The notes under the pieces are model-generated. The model worked only from the letters and a program-made list of their open reading frames with translations. It did not search any database and had not been told where the DNA came from. The translations under genes and the position numbers were made by a program. A stretch of 64,000 nucleotides of DNA, from assembly GCA_023238725.1 (NCBI GenBank), contig CM041548.1, positions 12,796,252-12,860,251 on the forward strand, given 5' to 3'. Origin of the DNA: Scortum barcoo (Eukaryota > Chordata > Actinopteri > Centrarchiformes > Terapontidae). Positions 24,694 through 38,585 of this stretch are shown in pieces; position 1 is the first letter of the stretch; each line of letters starts with the position of its first letter.

Positions 24694-27600
24694 CAGCCAC
24701 AGGGCCTCCCCTTTAAACTAGCCGTGCTGGGATAACCCCGACAGTATGAGTCCTGAACATTTCCACCTGCAGGGGAAGACAGGAGATGAGCAACTCAACT
24801 TCCTTGAGCACCAACATTATATGAAAGCTATATTTTAAAAAAAAAAATACAACAACCAGACACAAACTTTCTGGATACGCAAAAGAGCCATTTTTAAATA
24901 GTCATTTTCTTCCTGAACCTACATACACAGCAGATAAGGTTTTCCCCCTCAGAACAAAGCCTTCTGCTGGCAGCCGGGCCGTGATGGTCTCTCCTGCTGA
25001 GCTCAGTGTCACAGACACACAGTCACACACACATACATAAACACACACACAGACGTGTGCAAACCTCCTGCGTCTCCACTGTCAGTCATATCAGCTGTCT
25101 GCATTTGCACAATCACGCACGCACACACAGTCTGAATCTATCTGAGCGTACATAAGTGACAGACTGCCAGCGCCATTCAGCCCTGTCGAGCATAAAAAGC
25201 TATCAGGCTGGTAAAAAGTAGAGCAGCGAGCGAGAGCGCGAGAGAGAGGCAGAGCGAGGGAGAGAGCTTTTAAAAACTGACTGTGAAAGACTGGGACTAA
25301 GTTTATTTTGACTGAAAGAAATAAATGTCACAATGCTTTAATGATTGTGTGTGCATGTGTGTCTGTATGAGGCAGAGGAGGCCCAACTAGCTGCATAATA
25401 AAGGGTTTAAATTGACTGGGCTGCCCACCCACACAGGCTGTGTGACCAAGTGACTCCTGCTACTCTGGCCTCTAACCCTGAACGAACACACACACACACA
25501 CACACGGGCTGATGGAAACCTTCACCTACACCGATCAATTCTCCAGAAACTGTATTTAATGTACTTTTGTTTTCTACTATTTGTCTTCAAGGTTGCATCA
25601 CAAACAGATGAAAAGCAGGTTCGCTGTCAGGTTGGAGGACCCCAGCTGTCCGACCTTTTTACTCCCAAGTGAAACGCAGCGCAAAAAAAAAAAAAACAAT
25701 TGTGTGACTGCAAACCATCCCCGATCCACCCCATAACCGAAATATAAGCAGCTGATTACTTGGGCCATCTGTTCACCGAATTCCAGCCAGATCTTTTATT
25801 GACTTAGTGAAATGTCTTTAAAACAGACGTCATTAATTTGTAGTGTTAAAAAAAAAAACACTTGAAGACAAAGTGAGAGAAGTAAAATGAAACAGAATAA
25901 TTAGGAAAAATGTAAATCCCTTGCTAATCTGTACAAATGGTTTGTTTCTCACATTTCTGGAATGCTGACTGTTTTAGCAGCATTGACAGATTATCTAACC
26001 GTACGTGTAAAGAGTTTCTTATGGGTTCGCTTCCGGTCTCACTGCATCCATGGCACAGAGCACCAGAGGAGCATTACCGTAAAGCGCTGCGGCTCTAAGC
26101 AACTGTTTCCTGTTCGTTCGGCGCAACAAAAGCCAAGGCAGGACTGTGGAATTGTTGTTGAGGGAATTTTAAGTGTCTCTCATAAAGTGAAATGTTAAAG
26201 TAACGGCGTGATATCGGATTTTTCAGCTGTGTCTCTCTCGCTTTCGCAGCCTTGTTGCCATGGTTTTTAGGGCTCAGTTGAGGAAAACTCTTCATATCCT
26301 TAAGTTACATTTGGCAGCTTGAGAGCGCAGGCAGCGTCTGGTCTCACAATAGACTAAAAATACAGGTCTCATGGTAGAAATGTGTGTTAGAATATAGTAT
26401 AAAGCAGCGCTTGTGTGTGTGTGCGCACTCTGACAGGTTTCGTAACACTCGGCTCCCATTCAATAATAACTGCTTCATTCAACACACTTACCCTCCAACT
26501 CTGTCACAATATCACTTTCACTTTGGCTACTTGCGCTGCGGGCACATGCACACGAACACGAGCTCAGTGGCCGTAGTCACGTGGACGGCGAGTTCTGATC
26601 GACTGCACTCCCCAACACGTTGTCATTCATCATGGCAGCAGCGGCTCCTGCGCTTCTCCGCTACTCCCCTACTCCCCCACTCCCCCGGGAGCCTTGGAAG
26701 ACCCTGCTGCTGATCCCTCTTAACAGACCTGCGTTTCTGACCTTCTCTCCCCCACACACCCACTGTGCCGGTCCGCACGCAGAAATACGATGTATGACTT
26801 CTAACACTGAGAGCAATAATTTTCTTTCTTTACATTTATACAGTCAAAAGGAATGCGCTCCTCTGAGTCAATCTGGCTATATGACATCAGGCCCAGTGTT
26901 TCTGGAGATTATGAAAATCCTTCCACATAAAAGTCCTATCAGGAGATTAATTTACTTTGATGGATGTCAAATTTTAATCCTACATGTTTAAATGTATTGC
27001 TGTTAGTGCTGTGAGTTTTTTGCTCTGCATGTATTTACATGATGAATAAATAAAGTCTTCACGTAAATTGCCTGAAGCTATGCCATTGCTAATGGGCAAT
27101 TCTTTAAGGGATATTTACCTTTTATAAACAAGGTCAAATTTCCTCTGCTGGACTTCTAAAACACAATTTTTAAAAGGGAAAAAAAAAAAAAAAATCTTAT
27201 GAACTGAAAGTGCACTATGATACCTGTTATGGCTTTTGGGTGCATTTAATGCACTCGGGGGTCATAAAACTAAACTCCAGTAGGCATGCTTTTGATTCAA
27301 ATAAAAAAAATTAGACTCATATGACAGCAGTGATGTATTACTAGACCACAGTTTAAGTTTCTCTGGCTGCGAACCTGCCAGGTTTGGCCTTTAAATGTGG
27401 CAACACTTGACACAATTGTCTTGTATTTGGGGAAGTAATAGAAAGTGTGTTGATTCAATCACATGTCTGAAACATCTTGCCGTTACTACCAGACCTGACA
27501 TAGTGCTGTAAATTCTTACTAGAGTGTGGTATGTGTGCATATATGAATCCAAACACAATACATTTCAAACATGTGCGACTTACAGTGTACAGACATATCG

Positions 27601-29789
27601 TGACACAGAGCTGAAACCCTCCCACTCCTACAAACACAAGGAGGGGACAGGAAGGCAAACGCAGGAAACAGAGTAACCTCATTAGCCTCATGCGCTGTCT
27701 GACAGGAACAGCCTGCAGGCTAGCAGGCTTATACGAATATACAGAAAACCACGGGCCTCTGGTCAGCTTATGCAGCATCTGTCTGCTACTAGTGGAAGAC
27801 GCCATTTGTATGGAAGCAAGCTGGTGCGAGGGCAATGCCTGGGGGGGACTTCTAGAGAGTCTCCCTGTTAGCCTTGGATAGTCAGATTCATCAGAAAGAT
27901 TGTAGGATTACATCTGGAATCCAGTTAGGTGAGCCTGTAAACAATCAGACAGGAAGAAGCACACAAGCACCATCGCACTCCGGCACACAGGCGCAGTTAC
28001 ACAACAACTCGTAGCCTGAGGCTTTAAACTCATTTACCCTTGCAGAACTTTGCACGAGCACAGACAAGCTGCTTTACTAGAAAGACTCATTAATTCCCCC
28101 TTTCCACAACCACGACATAAAAAGATATTGAGCGTGTGAAAAAGGCCGCCGCTTGCCCACACAAGTGAAAAGCTAAATGATTGTGTATTGCAACACACAC
28201 ACGTTAGATTAACACAAACAAGTACATTTGTGAAAGAAGATGCCACTTCAGAAGCTCTCTCTCTCGCTCTCTGTAGAGATGCCTTGAGTGTTATCACAGA
28301 GTATTTGAATCCTGCTGTCTCTGTTCACATTGAGGAAATGCAGGGGGAAAGAAGAAAACAGATGGCCTCTGCACCTCCCCATCTCATCTCTGGAGCCCTC
28401 CTCGCATTGCTTCCAACCAAAAGAAGTTCAACCTCAGCACAATAATTTTTGGATACACTGAATGGTGATGTCTGTCTTTGGGAGATCGATATAAGCACCC
28501 GTGAGTGTGCTGTGGCAGTGTGCCCTATTAGAAACCTTTGCCAGGCCTGTAAATTTAGTTATTTACTGTTTTTGTAGCAAAATAACCTCTTTCACACTCA
28601 TACACACACACACACACCATTTCTCCCAGTCTGATCTACCATCAGGCATTGTGCCTGCACTGAAACAATTTACAAAGGGCAGCTATGTGTGTAATATAAG
28701 CGAGATGTTCGCAAGATTTTATTTAGGAACCAGGCGTGGAAATTCAACCTCTTAACTCAGAAAACATCTGAGTTCTTTTGACTTTTGGTTCTCTGTTGTT
28801 GGGTGTCGGCCTAACCTCATTGCTACATTTTTATCCACTCTGTCTTACAAACAGGACCACAGACATCATGTGTTAATGAAGTGTTGCGTGTGTGTGCATT
28901 GGTTCCTCTGCAACCCTCTGAGTAATGTTTACCTTGAAAAACCCCTGTCAGCATCCCTATGTAAAGACATCAACCTGTGTTTACACAGAGGCGGGCATCA
29001 GCCTTTACACAGGCTTTACCTTTCTACCTACCTACCTTTTCTTTATAAAACTGGAACCTGGGGACCGACTGAAGTGTGTGCTCTGACATTCAATGGTAAC
29101 AGCAGCTTTGATAGCACATCAGACTGTGACTCCACAGCAGCAATGGAGCAGCAGTGTAACTCTGCTGCAGCAGATAAAACAAGACATCATGAGTTTGTGG
29201 TTTTGAAAAAAGAAAAAAAAAAACGTGAGAACAGTTACACAGTAACCAAAAGAGCGTTGGTGAGACAGAGACCAAGAGCAAGAGCATCCCTGACAAAAAA
29301 AATTATAAGCCTGACATTCTGTTAGCCCATAATGCATCAGTCTATTACTGCGTGCAATGCTACCACTTTTTTGTACATATGCATGCAGCCAATGCACTGT
29401 CAAGTGTGTGTTCATTGAGGTGGATGGGCACCCTTGGATGGTCTGGATCCATGCATGCACACTGCTCCACATATGAATCTATGCACACACGCGCACACAC
29501 ACACTGACATTTTATATCCAAATTTCACTTTGAATTGAAGCAGAACTGAAGAAAAGAGCAGCATAAACAGGAAAAAACAGTGTACAAGAGAAAAGAAGAG
29601 AAGCACACAGTGGCTCCTGTGTGGCCTCTCTGGGCCTGGTGCCGGTTGGCATCGGTTAGCATCACCCCCTCTGCAGCTGGTGGCAATATTAACCCGCCTG
29701 TTGGCAGACGGATGGTGGGGGCACGCGGGCAACAACTAGCCAGGCTGGAGGTGGGGCAAAGCTCTGCGTATCTGTGTGTGTGGCCTGAG

Positions 29790-29803
29790 ATGCCCTCTGT
29801 TGG
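29790..29803 (-). promoter_or_regulatory. CTCF-like core
   Basis: On the minus strand CCAACAGAGGGCAT agrees with 12 of 14 positions of the core pattern CCASYAGRKGGCRS. A weaker core is at 21774-21787. Motif only. Confidence 0.2.
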
Positions 29804-30741
29804 GCCTGATGTGTGTGCACACTTGTGGGTGAGTCTTGAGGGCAAGTCTGACTTTGTGTATGCAATTGTGTGGCCCTGGGTGTGTGTGTGTGTGTGTACA
29901 TGAGACTACATGCAGCTGCTTGCAGTGGTAGATGGCGTGAGGATCCAGACCATAAACAAACCAAACTGAGCCGAGATGAAAACATGACAAAATATTGGCC
30001 AGTGCTCCTGAATCCCATTTGAAAACACAGTGCAAAATCCAGGCCCGAGTATAACCTTGGACTGGAACATATCAGCTACTAAAAGTTGAAACTCTCTGGC
30101 TTCTACCTCAACTCCAGAATAACAAAGATATTTCACAACTGAAAAGACAGCTTTTTTGGATTGAAGGCTGTGTGTGATTCTGTACCTCTTTTTCACTGTA
30201 TATACAACTTCACAGCAGTGTGCTTTAAGAAATCACTGTTATAAGATTCCTCCTGGATAAGTCCTCTAAAGTAAATGCTTCTCTATTATTGCTCTAACTT
30301 TCTTTTTTTTTTTTTTAAACAAATAAGGCAGAAATCCAATTTTAATGTTAATATGGCTCCATGGTGCTGTTCCCGACTTTCAGTCTGATGTTGTACTCTG
30401 GTGATATCATTACTGCATTACTATAAAAAAATAAATAAATAAATAAAAAAGACAAATTCATGCTCGGACAAAGTAAAGAGACCCATTTTCCACTAGTGTG
30501 ACTGGGGATGATGACAGCAACAACAGAGTAGCTTGTACAGACCATGTAAGGTCAAGTCTCTCTCTGGCTGACAATCTAACTAACAAGCACGTCACAACAC
30601 AGCGCTCTTTCTACACTGTACACACACACGCACATATACACATAGATACACAAGACTGTCTCAGAAGGACTTAAAAGCTCACACTATACAAGTACTTGTC
30701 TGGATCATTACTGGCAGACTATGTACTGTTATGTGCTTGCT

Positions 30742-30804
30742 GCACACACACACACACTCACACTCACACACACACACACACTCACACACACACACACACA
30801 CACA
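30742..30804 (+). repeat. (CA)n with CT interruptions
   Basis: CA run of about 60 bp broken by three CT units. Confidence 0.94.
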
Positions 30805-31483
30805 GAGTCAGGGCCAAGAGGTGCATATCCATCCCTTCTTCCAGCAGCTGTTTCTGACAAGCAATGTTATCCGTGTGTGTGTTTGTGCATGTCTGAGAGT
30901 GCATGCACATGTACAGTCGTGGGTTGCTAATTATATGCCTTCAAATGTAGCTTACATGTGAATCAAAGAGACCGTCTGAGTCAAAAATCATAAGCCAGGA
31001 AACGGTACCTCCCACACGTCATCCTTTTCAACTGCAACAAACAAGAATATATCTAAAGCCTGCCTCCAACATGCTCCTCATCCACCATGAAAGCTGAGCG
31101 AGTGAAACCAGGAAAATACTGCAAACTCTGCTAATTCAGAATATATGTCAAGTATTTTCGATGACATGCTATTAACAATACACTGTGTGCAATTTTTCAT
31201 GTAACTTGCCAGTCAAATGAGACCAGTCCAACAAAGCAATAATTAGGCAACATAACTATTATTTCATAGACAACAATTATTTTGCAGTCTCCCATCGCTT
31301 AGCAAGGGGGAAAAAAATGAATCAAACTGTTGTGAACAAGCCACAAATATCACTTGGGTGACAAGTTAATTACCCAATTTAACAAAGCAAATAATTACCC
31401 TCTGGCTCTGGGTCTAGTGAACTATTTTCCTTATGGAAATGAGACTCCATATGCACACAGAGGCTTGTGTTGCATGGTGGGGA

Positions 31484-31495
31484 GCTGACGTCAGC
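31484..31495. promoter_or_regulatory. candidate MARE/CRE palindrome
   Basis: GCTGACGTCAGC is a perfect 12-bp palindrome. It contains the full CRE TGACGTCA (31486-31493) and fits the inner 12 of 14 bases of the CRE-type Maf recognition element TGCTGACGTCAGCA. Confidence 0.4.
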
Positions 31496-34400
31496 GGATT
31501 TGTTCAGAGAGGAGATACGTGGGAGCTCTGGGGTGGGTCAATAGTTAAGGCCTGTTATTACTTTGTTGCCTCTCCTGGTCATTGAGGTAATTCAATATCA
31601 AAGAGAAGAGAAGAGAGGGTGGGGGTGCCTGCACGTCGTAAAGCTCTTTTGTATCTGGTTTGCGGAATGTGAGGTACACGCGATGGTTTCTCGGCTCATC
31701 TTAAACCTCCCAGTATGCACATGCCATTTATCTTGAGTGGGCACGTACAATCAAGCACATCAGAGTACAAACACACACTCAAGTCCACAGTTACAATCCC
31801 AAGCCTACATGTGCTGACATTAAATCGAGAACAACGGGGGGGGGTCACAGTAAACATATGCTAGACATGACACACTTCTGCAGAGCTAAAGAGGGGGTTC
31901 TTTTGGTTGCACACATGCAAATATTTTACCATGTATACATCACGTATCCACATATACACAGACACATGGCCAAGTGTTTTCTTCAACTGAATGGCTGCTT
32001 TGAGGCCTCCGCAAATTCCCCATTACTGTTATACCAATGAGTTTTTCTAAGAAATAGGCAATAAAGACCAACTTATATCTTCTTAGTTAGAGGCCTTATG
32101 GAAAAGGCAGCTGTGACTGGTGTGCAAAATCTCAAAGGAGCAGCAATGTTCAGCAAGTGGGCTAAAATGGACCAGAGCCAAAAAAAATCTCATAAACTTC
32201 AATATTTCCAAAATTACCGATCACAGCCAATAAACTAAAATGAAACAGCAAACTACAATGAATATCTAATATGAACAGTGAGAGGTAGCAACGCACAGGC
32301 ATGACTGTGTCACATACACACACACGCAGATACACGCAAACAACTAAAACCTTTTTTATTTACTGCACCATTTAAAAAGGCTAAGCTAGTCCACCAGCGA
32401 AGTGCTAGACAAGCACTCTGTAATAAATCTATAACCGTTCACGGGGGAATGGAAAAAGCAACCTTTACAACACAACCTCTTATTCACACACCCTCTTGCC
32501 GTCTCACTCTCTTTATTGCAGTCCAGATGCATTCTGTTTATTTACCCCGACAACATGGCCCAATTTAGCCCGAATGAGGGAAATTAAATCAGGCCTTGTG
32601 AAATCGCTACACTTCCCAGCCCTCGTTTCGTCCATTAAATTGTCATTGTTGGCCAGCCATTTACGAGACGCAGCAAAACAAATGTAACGCTCAAGGAGCC
32701 GAGCAGAAAGCCAGAGGACATGGCGGAAATTGCAGCACACTAGGCGGGTGGGAGGTGGGGCGCGCAGGCTAAATGAGAAATCATTCGCTGAGACGTTCAA
32801 TGAGATGGATCAGAGTTGGGTTTTTTTTGCCGGTGAAATGGGGTCAATGCAGGCATTTGTAGTACAGGCAAGAAAAGCACCACAGCTTTAAAATGGACTG
32901 AGAGGAAAGGGGAAGCAATGGAGAATATAAGATAGATTATTTTAATTATGCATTATACTATAAAAAATGGTCAATGTACGTATGGGAGATTACATAAAAA
33001 GCTTACAAGCAAAATAACCACCTAATTTCTTATCAAAGACCGCATGTGATTAAAGCTCTTCGTCGACTTGATGTCCCGGGCCTTTCCACGCAGAAAGAAG
33101 TCCAGCTAAAGGTCAAGGGTCGGGGGCAAGCAGGTGGCCGGAAGGAGTCAAAGTTTACCTCCCAGAGGGGCATATCAGTGGGCGGGCCTAAGCCACTCTG
33201 CTCAAAGGACCCGTCAATCACAGTCACTTATTTACCATGCGTCCATCTCTGTTGGCCCCAGGGATCCAAGCTTGCTATTTCTCTCCAGCCTCTTTACCCC
33301 CAGCCAGAGCCAGATAAGGGCCTCTTTACATGACAAAGTGCTGTGGAAGACCCGGGCAGAGAAAAGAAAGAGGTTCCTTTCAGTTGCCGGTGGGGAGCAA
33401 ATCCTCTGCCCACAAGAGGTTATGGTCACATGGTTCTAATTTAAAACTCAAAGGTGAAATGGGAACTTTGGGTTCCCCGGCCCAACATCATATCAAGTAT
33501 CTTGCACCAGCTTGATCTCAAATTAAAGTTAAGCTGCCATGGCCACAAAGTCCTATATCGCTGCTTCTAATCTTTAAAGCTTTGAAAATAATGTCCTTAA
33601 AGCTATTCTCTCATTTCCTTCGTTTCCAGCCAGTCACGACATAATCTGTGCCCTTTTCAAGTCGGACTTTGTCACTGTAACGGCAAACATTCTGCGCACT
33701 AGAAACCAATTAGGCTGGGTTTGCTCTGAATGCCAAAAAACTCTGAGCTTCTCCGCAGCATGTGTTACAACTTTAGCTCGCAGCTGTAAGCTCGCTCACC
33801 TCACTCTGAACCTCGCCCTCGCTAATGATGTGCAATGTGCTAAAGTTGTCGCCGCTTAAAAAGAGATGAGTAGGCCGGAGCGAACCATCTCCCTTTTGTC
33901 TTCAAATGAGCTTGGATTCAGAGAGATGTTTTGGCAAGAGAAAGCGAACGTTTTTTTGAAAAGAGAGAACCGAGATGTGAAAAGAGGGAAGCCTGGTTTC
34001 CATGGTTTACAGAAACTGGCAGACAAACAAGGCGTCTGTTATGAGAAAAAATTGAAAAAAATAAAAAGAAAGAAATATATTAGTACAGGGAAGGTGGAGG
34101 ATTTGGGGTATGATTTTGTTTTGAGTCTGGGCTGGAGAAACTCCCGATCAAGCCATCTGCCCGTGTGGAAAAAAAAAAATAAAAAATAAATAAAAAATTG
34201 GAGTCAGACAGTTTCTGCCAGCGAAAAAGAAAAGAGGAAAAGAAGGGGTGTCACAGGGGAGTTGGTAGGAGGAAGAGAGGGAGGGAGGACAGGTAGGCAT
34301 TGTGTCTCGAGTTCCTCTCTCTATTCATTCACCCTGGTTCCTTTTTGGCCTCTTGGGGGGATGGTAACTAAAGAGGGTGTTAGAAATGTCTTGCTGCTCG

Positions 34401-35006
34401 GAGGCTGTCATCCCACGGACATAGGGGAGGTTTTGTAATGCGCTGCTCTGTGAGGATGAAGGAATTCAATCAACTGGCATCTGGAGAGGACAACAGAGCC
34501 CACTGAATATCAATAGCTTTGGGACTTTAAAGAGAGACGTGTCACACATTTGCAGCTGAATGTGCACCGCCACGAGCTTCAAATGCAGCAGGAACGACGG
34601 GAAAGACAAGGGTGGTGTGGGGAAAACTTTAGAGTAGCCCTGCATGTGAATAAGGACCGACGGTATGAAATTAAAGCAAGGTTGCGCTCAGTCTCAGAGC
34701 AGGCATAATCACTGCGGAGGACATAAATAAAAAATAAATAAAATTAAAAAAAGACCAGTGAATCCCTCTACTCACGCAGCGTCCACACACTCATCTGGTT
34801 TCTCTGAACAATTTACACCACAAGAAAATAACTGGTTAAAATGAAAATAACTGTATACAATCTACAGAGTTATTAAAATGGTGATTGCTGACTTACTACA
34901 GCACTATAGGGGGCATTTCATTTGAGACGAGGTGAAGGTACGATGACAGGTCGTCCCATAGGCCCGCTGGTATTTCTCCTTGGGGAAGTTGATTTTTAAA
35001 AAACAG

Positions 35007-35032
35007 CCTCCTCCTCCTCCTCCTCCTCCTCC
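35007..35032 (+). repeat. (CTC)n trinucleotide repeat
   Basis: Eight or so CTC units. It encodes a poly-Gly or poly-Arg run in minus-strand frames, a likely artefact. Confidence 0.93.
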
Positions 35033-35603
35033 CACCCGCTTCCCACCATATTTCACACACAGACTTTTCAAATGCACACAAATCTTCATCCATCACTGAC
35101 AGCGAGGCAAAATAAACAATCATACCGTAGATCAATCACTGTCTGTTTAATGCCGTGCAGCGCCGGGGCTGCAAGGCGGGGAGGTTTAACGCGGTGGCAT
35201 GTGTGCTCACATACGTCTGCGGTGGGTTGTGTGTGCATTGTGTGCGTACCGTTTTGAGTATGTGAGCAAGAAGAAGCTGAACAGCACAAAGCGGATGCCA
35301 TTTCTCCCTCTGCGACTTTGAATCAGAGCTCTGTACAACCTAAACAGACGAGCAGTGAAAACCACACCAGGGCCTCGCCGTTGGCATGTGACAAACAGGG
35401 CAATGCGAGGCCAACCTGACGCGAAGTCAAAAAAACTCTTTCGTTTTCACATTTGGTGATGTGACAAATTCATCTCCTCGCATTTTGGTCTTTGGATCGC
35501 CACTTCTGAGGGCAGCAAACAAAAGTTACATTCAAATCTGGATTCTGACGCACAGAGAGATGTTTGGCTTAGAGGCAGAGGTGAAACATTAAACGGTACT
35601 TTA

Positions 35604-35614
35604 AACATGGCGGC
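35604..35614 (+). promoter_or_regulatory. candidate YY1 site
   Basis: AACATGGCGGC matches the YY1 consensus AANATGGCGGC. YY1 is the vertebrate relative of the Polycomb recruiter PHO, so this is of interest in a gene for a PRC2 cofactor. That link is inference. Confidence 0.3.
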
Positions 35615-35883
35615 GGAGGAGCGCATTGGGTCCTGTGCTGATATTGGTGCTGCCAGGGCCGATCCTGTCTTTAATCTAAACCTCAGATCTGGGCTCTCTA
35701 TCACTGTGTCTGCTTTAGAACCAAAGTCCGCTGGCCGTCATCACCTGGCCCTCCGTCCTCTCATCTAACACTCCATAAAGACCATTCATCCCACCATCCT
35801 TTCATCCGTCTATACCAGGGGCCTCGTTAATCCTCCTCTCCATCCTGACCCTGTACCACTCTACTGGACTGGGACAAACTTCA

Positions 35884-36003
35884 AAGAGACAGAGAGTGAG
35901 AGAGGAGAGAGAGAGAGAGAGATGGTGTGTGTGTTGCTGTGTAAGTGTGTGTGTGTGTTGCTGTGTAAGTGTGTGTGTGTGTGTGTGTGTCGATGTGTGT
36001 GTG
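35884..36003 (+). repeat. composite (GA)n-(TG)n with duplicated TTGCTGTGTAAG
   Basis: A GA tract to 35922 joins a TG tract. Inside the TG tract the unit TTGCTGTGTAAG occurs twice, about 25 bp apart. Confidence 0.92.
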
Positions 36004-36287
36004 GGCCCTTCTCCTCTAAAGGCTTTGTGGTGTAGGCCAAGCACAACACAGCTGCCCACCCACCCAATCTGTCTCTCACACACACACGCCGCTACTCTTC
36101 AACTTCCTCTCCAGTCTTGCAGTAGTTAATCTCTAAAGAAAGTGAGTAACTACGCACCATAAACCCTAACCAATTTACCCTAATCCGGCATAGTGCAGGG
36201 CGACATAGCACACATTAGAGCCTGTTTTACATGTATTCAGTCTCAAGACACTCAAATTGAATCATAATGTACAAAATCATAAACATA

Positions 36288-36288
<1 letters not shown>

Positions 36289-36318
<30 letters not shown>

Positions 36319-36327
36319 CATATATAT
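36289..36327 (+). repeat. (CA)n-(TA)n composite microsatellite
   Basis: Six CA units, nine TA units, one CA, then TA again. The TA part is self-complementary. Confidence 0.94.
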
Positions 36328-36620
36328 TACTACCAGCCAGAGTTACAAAATAGAAGGGATAATTTTCCCTACAAGAAGATGCACAATTTAACCCACCAGA
36401 ATAGAATTACAACACACCACCACTGTGCACTCTGATGCACGGTCATTAACTGGACTGGTACACAGCGTCCTGAGCTAATGCCCGGCCCCATGTGGGCTCC
36501 CAATGAGCCTGGGCAGGGGCACTAACAGACTGAGGGCTTTGACAGACAAGCCCCTGCTAAAAGTGACAGTCTGTGTTGGAAATAGGTTCGCACACATGCA
36601 TCAAATAACCCACAACCATG

Positions 36621-36644
36621 CACGCACGCACGCACGCACGCACA
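36621..36644 (+). repeat. (CACG)n tetranucleotide repeat
   Basis: Five CACG units and a CACACG end; a CpG-bearing microsatellite. Confidence 0.92.
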
Positions 36645-36749
36645 CGCCCTTTACGCACACACAGCCGATGACAGCTAAGGGAGTCTGACATGCCTGCCAC
36701 CGCCACTGGTGGATGTATGTTTATTTTATTAACCTGCCACAGACTTGGT

Positions 36750-36776
36750 GGGAGGAGGGGGAGGGGGGTGAGGGGG
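36750..36776 (+). repeat. G-quadruplex-prone G tract
   Basis: G-runs of 3, 5, 6 and 5 with loops AGGA, A and TGA. Fits the usual G4 pattern on the plus strand, which is the non-template strand for an opposing transcript and the template strand for jarid2. Confidence 0.6.
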
Positions 36777-38564
36777 TGAAAAAGGAGGGAGAAAAGCTAA
36801 ATGTCTGTGTGAACGCCATAACCTGTAAACGTACATATAACTTGAGATACATCCCTTTATGTGAAACATTTCAGGCTGTACGCTAATCTGTATTTCTGAG
36901 ATTTAAAAAGAAAAAAAAAAAAAAAAAGGGTTTCCCTCTACAGAGCCTACAGCACTACATCAGCTGTATGTTTCAGGTTTCAGGGTGACCTGTTGTGTCC
37001 AGATACCCAGAGGCCCGAATTTACTGTTGTGTAACAAAAGCATTAACACGGCGCGCAACTTGGATTTATTCTGCCAACATGTTTTCATTACGTCTTTTAA
37101 CATATGACAACAGATTTGTAGCATGTTCTTGAAACTCCTCAGTGACTACACTTCAAGTGTTTTTCTCAGGTAAGTTGTGACAAAGAATGTTGTTTGAACG
37201 TGAGCAATTGACCTTGAATTCTCACAAGATAACGGCCTTATGTAGAAATGAGCCATTCCTGTGTGACCTGTTCATCTTGCCAAACCTCATCTATGACACA
37301 GACTTGCAGTATCGACCATAACTGCCTCACTTATCACTGGACAGGCTGGTAACTGACACCCAGCCATGCATGGCACACCCTGTCTTGATACTAGCCAGCC
37401 CCGCTCTTCTCATTATTGACGTTGGCTCCTTTCCTGGCGAGATTCTACATAGGGGTAAAGAGCGTGTGTGTGCTTGTGCCCCACAGCACCGTGGCTCTTA
37501 ATTGATTCATGTGGTTTAATAAAAAACTCAAACTCTACCCCTGCCCGGAGGAATGCACCTGTCACATGAAATCAGTGGAAGAAAGAGCGATAACAACATG
37601 GGGTTTTTAAGAGGCCCCCGTGCTGCAGCTACCGAGACTCAGATGCAGATGCGCAGCAAAAGAACGGCACAAAGTGAGAGGGTGGGAGGACAGACAGTTG
37701 CAGCTGATGCGGGTCCGCACGTGATAAGTATGTCAGTGTGAAACCGTGCTCTTCCCAGAGCTGCAGCGAGTGAGAGAAAAACAGTGTGTTGTGTGTGTCG
37801 ATTCTTTGTGAGCTGTGTGTGGGTCAGCTGTTGCTCTTGGCCCAGTTTACCCGTGCAGCCTGGCGGCTTCACGGCACAGTGACACCCTGTCCTCGTGTGG
37901 CCATTCCTCTTTCGCTCGCTAACGCGGTGTATGATATAATGGTCCTTTCACTGTGACAACAGCAGAAACACACTCATGTTATGAGGCTCCTTTTAATAAC
38001 ATGCTGAGTCAAAAAAAGAAGAAAGAAAGAAAGAAAAAAAAAAAAGAAATTCGCTTCTGGCTGACTAGCTGAGACCATTAAGTGTGCTTTTCCATCTCCC
38101 ACCATAACCTTTCCAAGAAATAAGGTGCCATCAGCATAAGTACCTTTAATTGTGCCCAATGTACCATTTAAACTAAAGCTTGTGTTTTTACATGTCCTGA
38201 GCGGAGTTGCGTGATTTACAGAGCTCTCATAAAATGTGCCATTTAATTTAAGCAGACGTTCAGTTAGAAAACGCTCACAATCGTTTTCCTGTATTAGCTC
38301 AGTGAGGAGCCATCGACGGTTTTATTTGGTTTATAACTGAAGATTGTAAAAAAAAAAAAAAAAGGGGGGAGGGAGTGAGTAAGAGGGGAGCGCAGCAGAG
38401 AAGCCGAGGAAATACAAGGACATAATTGCACGCCACTTGCAATCAACTTGAATTCTGCTTTTGTGCTGCTTAAAAAACAGAGAGAAAAAAACGTGCTAAA
38501 GACATCAGAAATATGGAATCAAATCAACATGCTGCATTCAATTTCTTCACCACCACTAGCACCC

Positions 38565-38585
38565 TTTTTTTTTTTTTTTTTTTTT
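38565..38585 (+). repeat. poly-T (21)
   Basis: Uninterrupted T run. A poly-A run lies at about 38348-38363. Confidence 0.9.

Larger units (their letters stand above)
18207..31000 (-). other. jarid2: upstream jarid2 intron, proximal part: non-coding
   Basis: No exon recognised. Contents: a CpG-rich patch at 19.44-19.72 kb, several CA/TG microsatellites, homopolymer A/T runs, a perfect MEF2-type site at 23573-23582, an octamer motif at 24164-24171, an RFX half-site at 26254 and a CTCF-like core near 29.79 kb. Assigned to the first coding intron because the leader exon (MSKERPKRNIIQKKY in other vertebrates) is not between here and the 18 kb exon. Confidence 0.7.

Noticed and set aside
29412..30035. 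Overlapping minus-strand frames of about 100 codons
   Set aside because: CA/TG repeat-driven His/Thr runs, no splice sites in keeping with phase, no recognised family.
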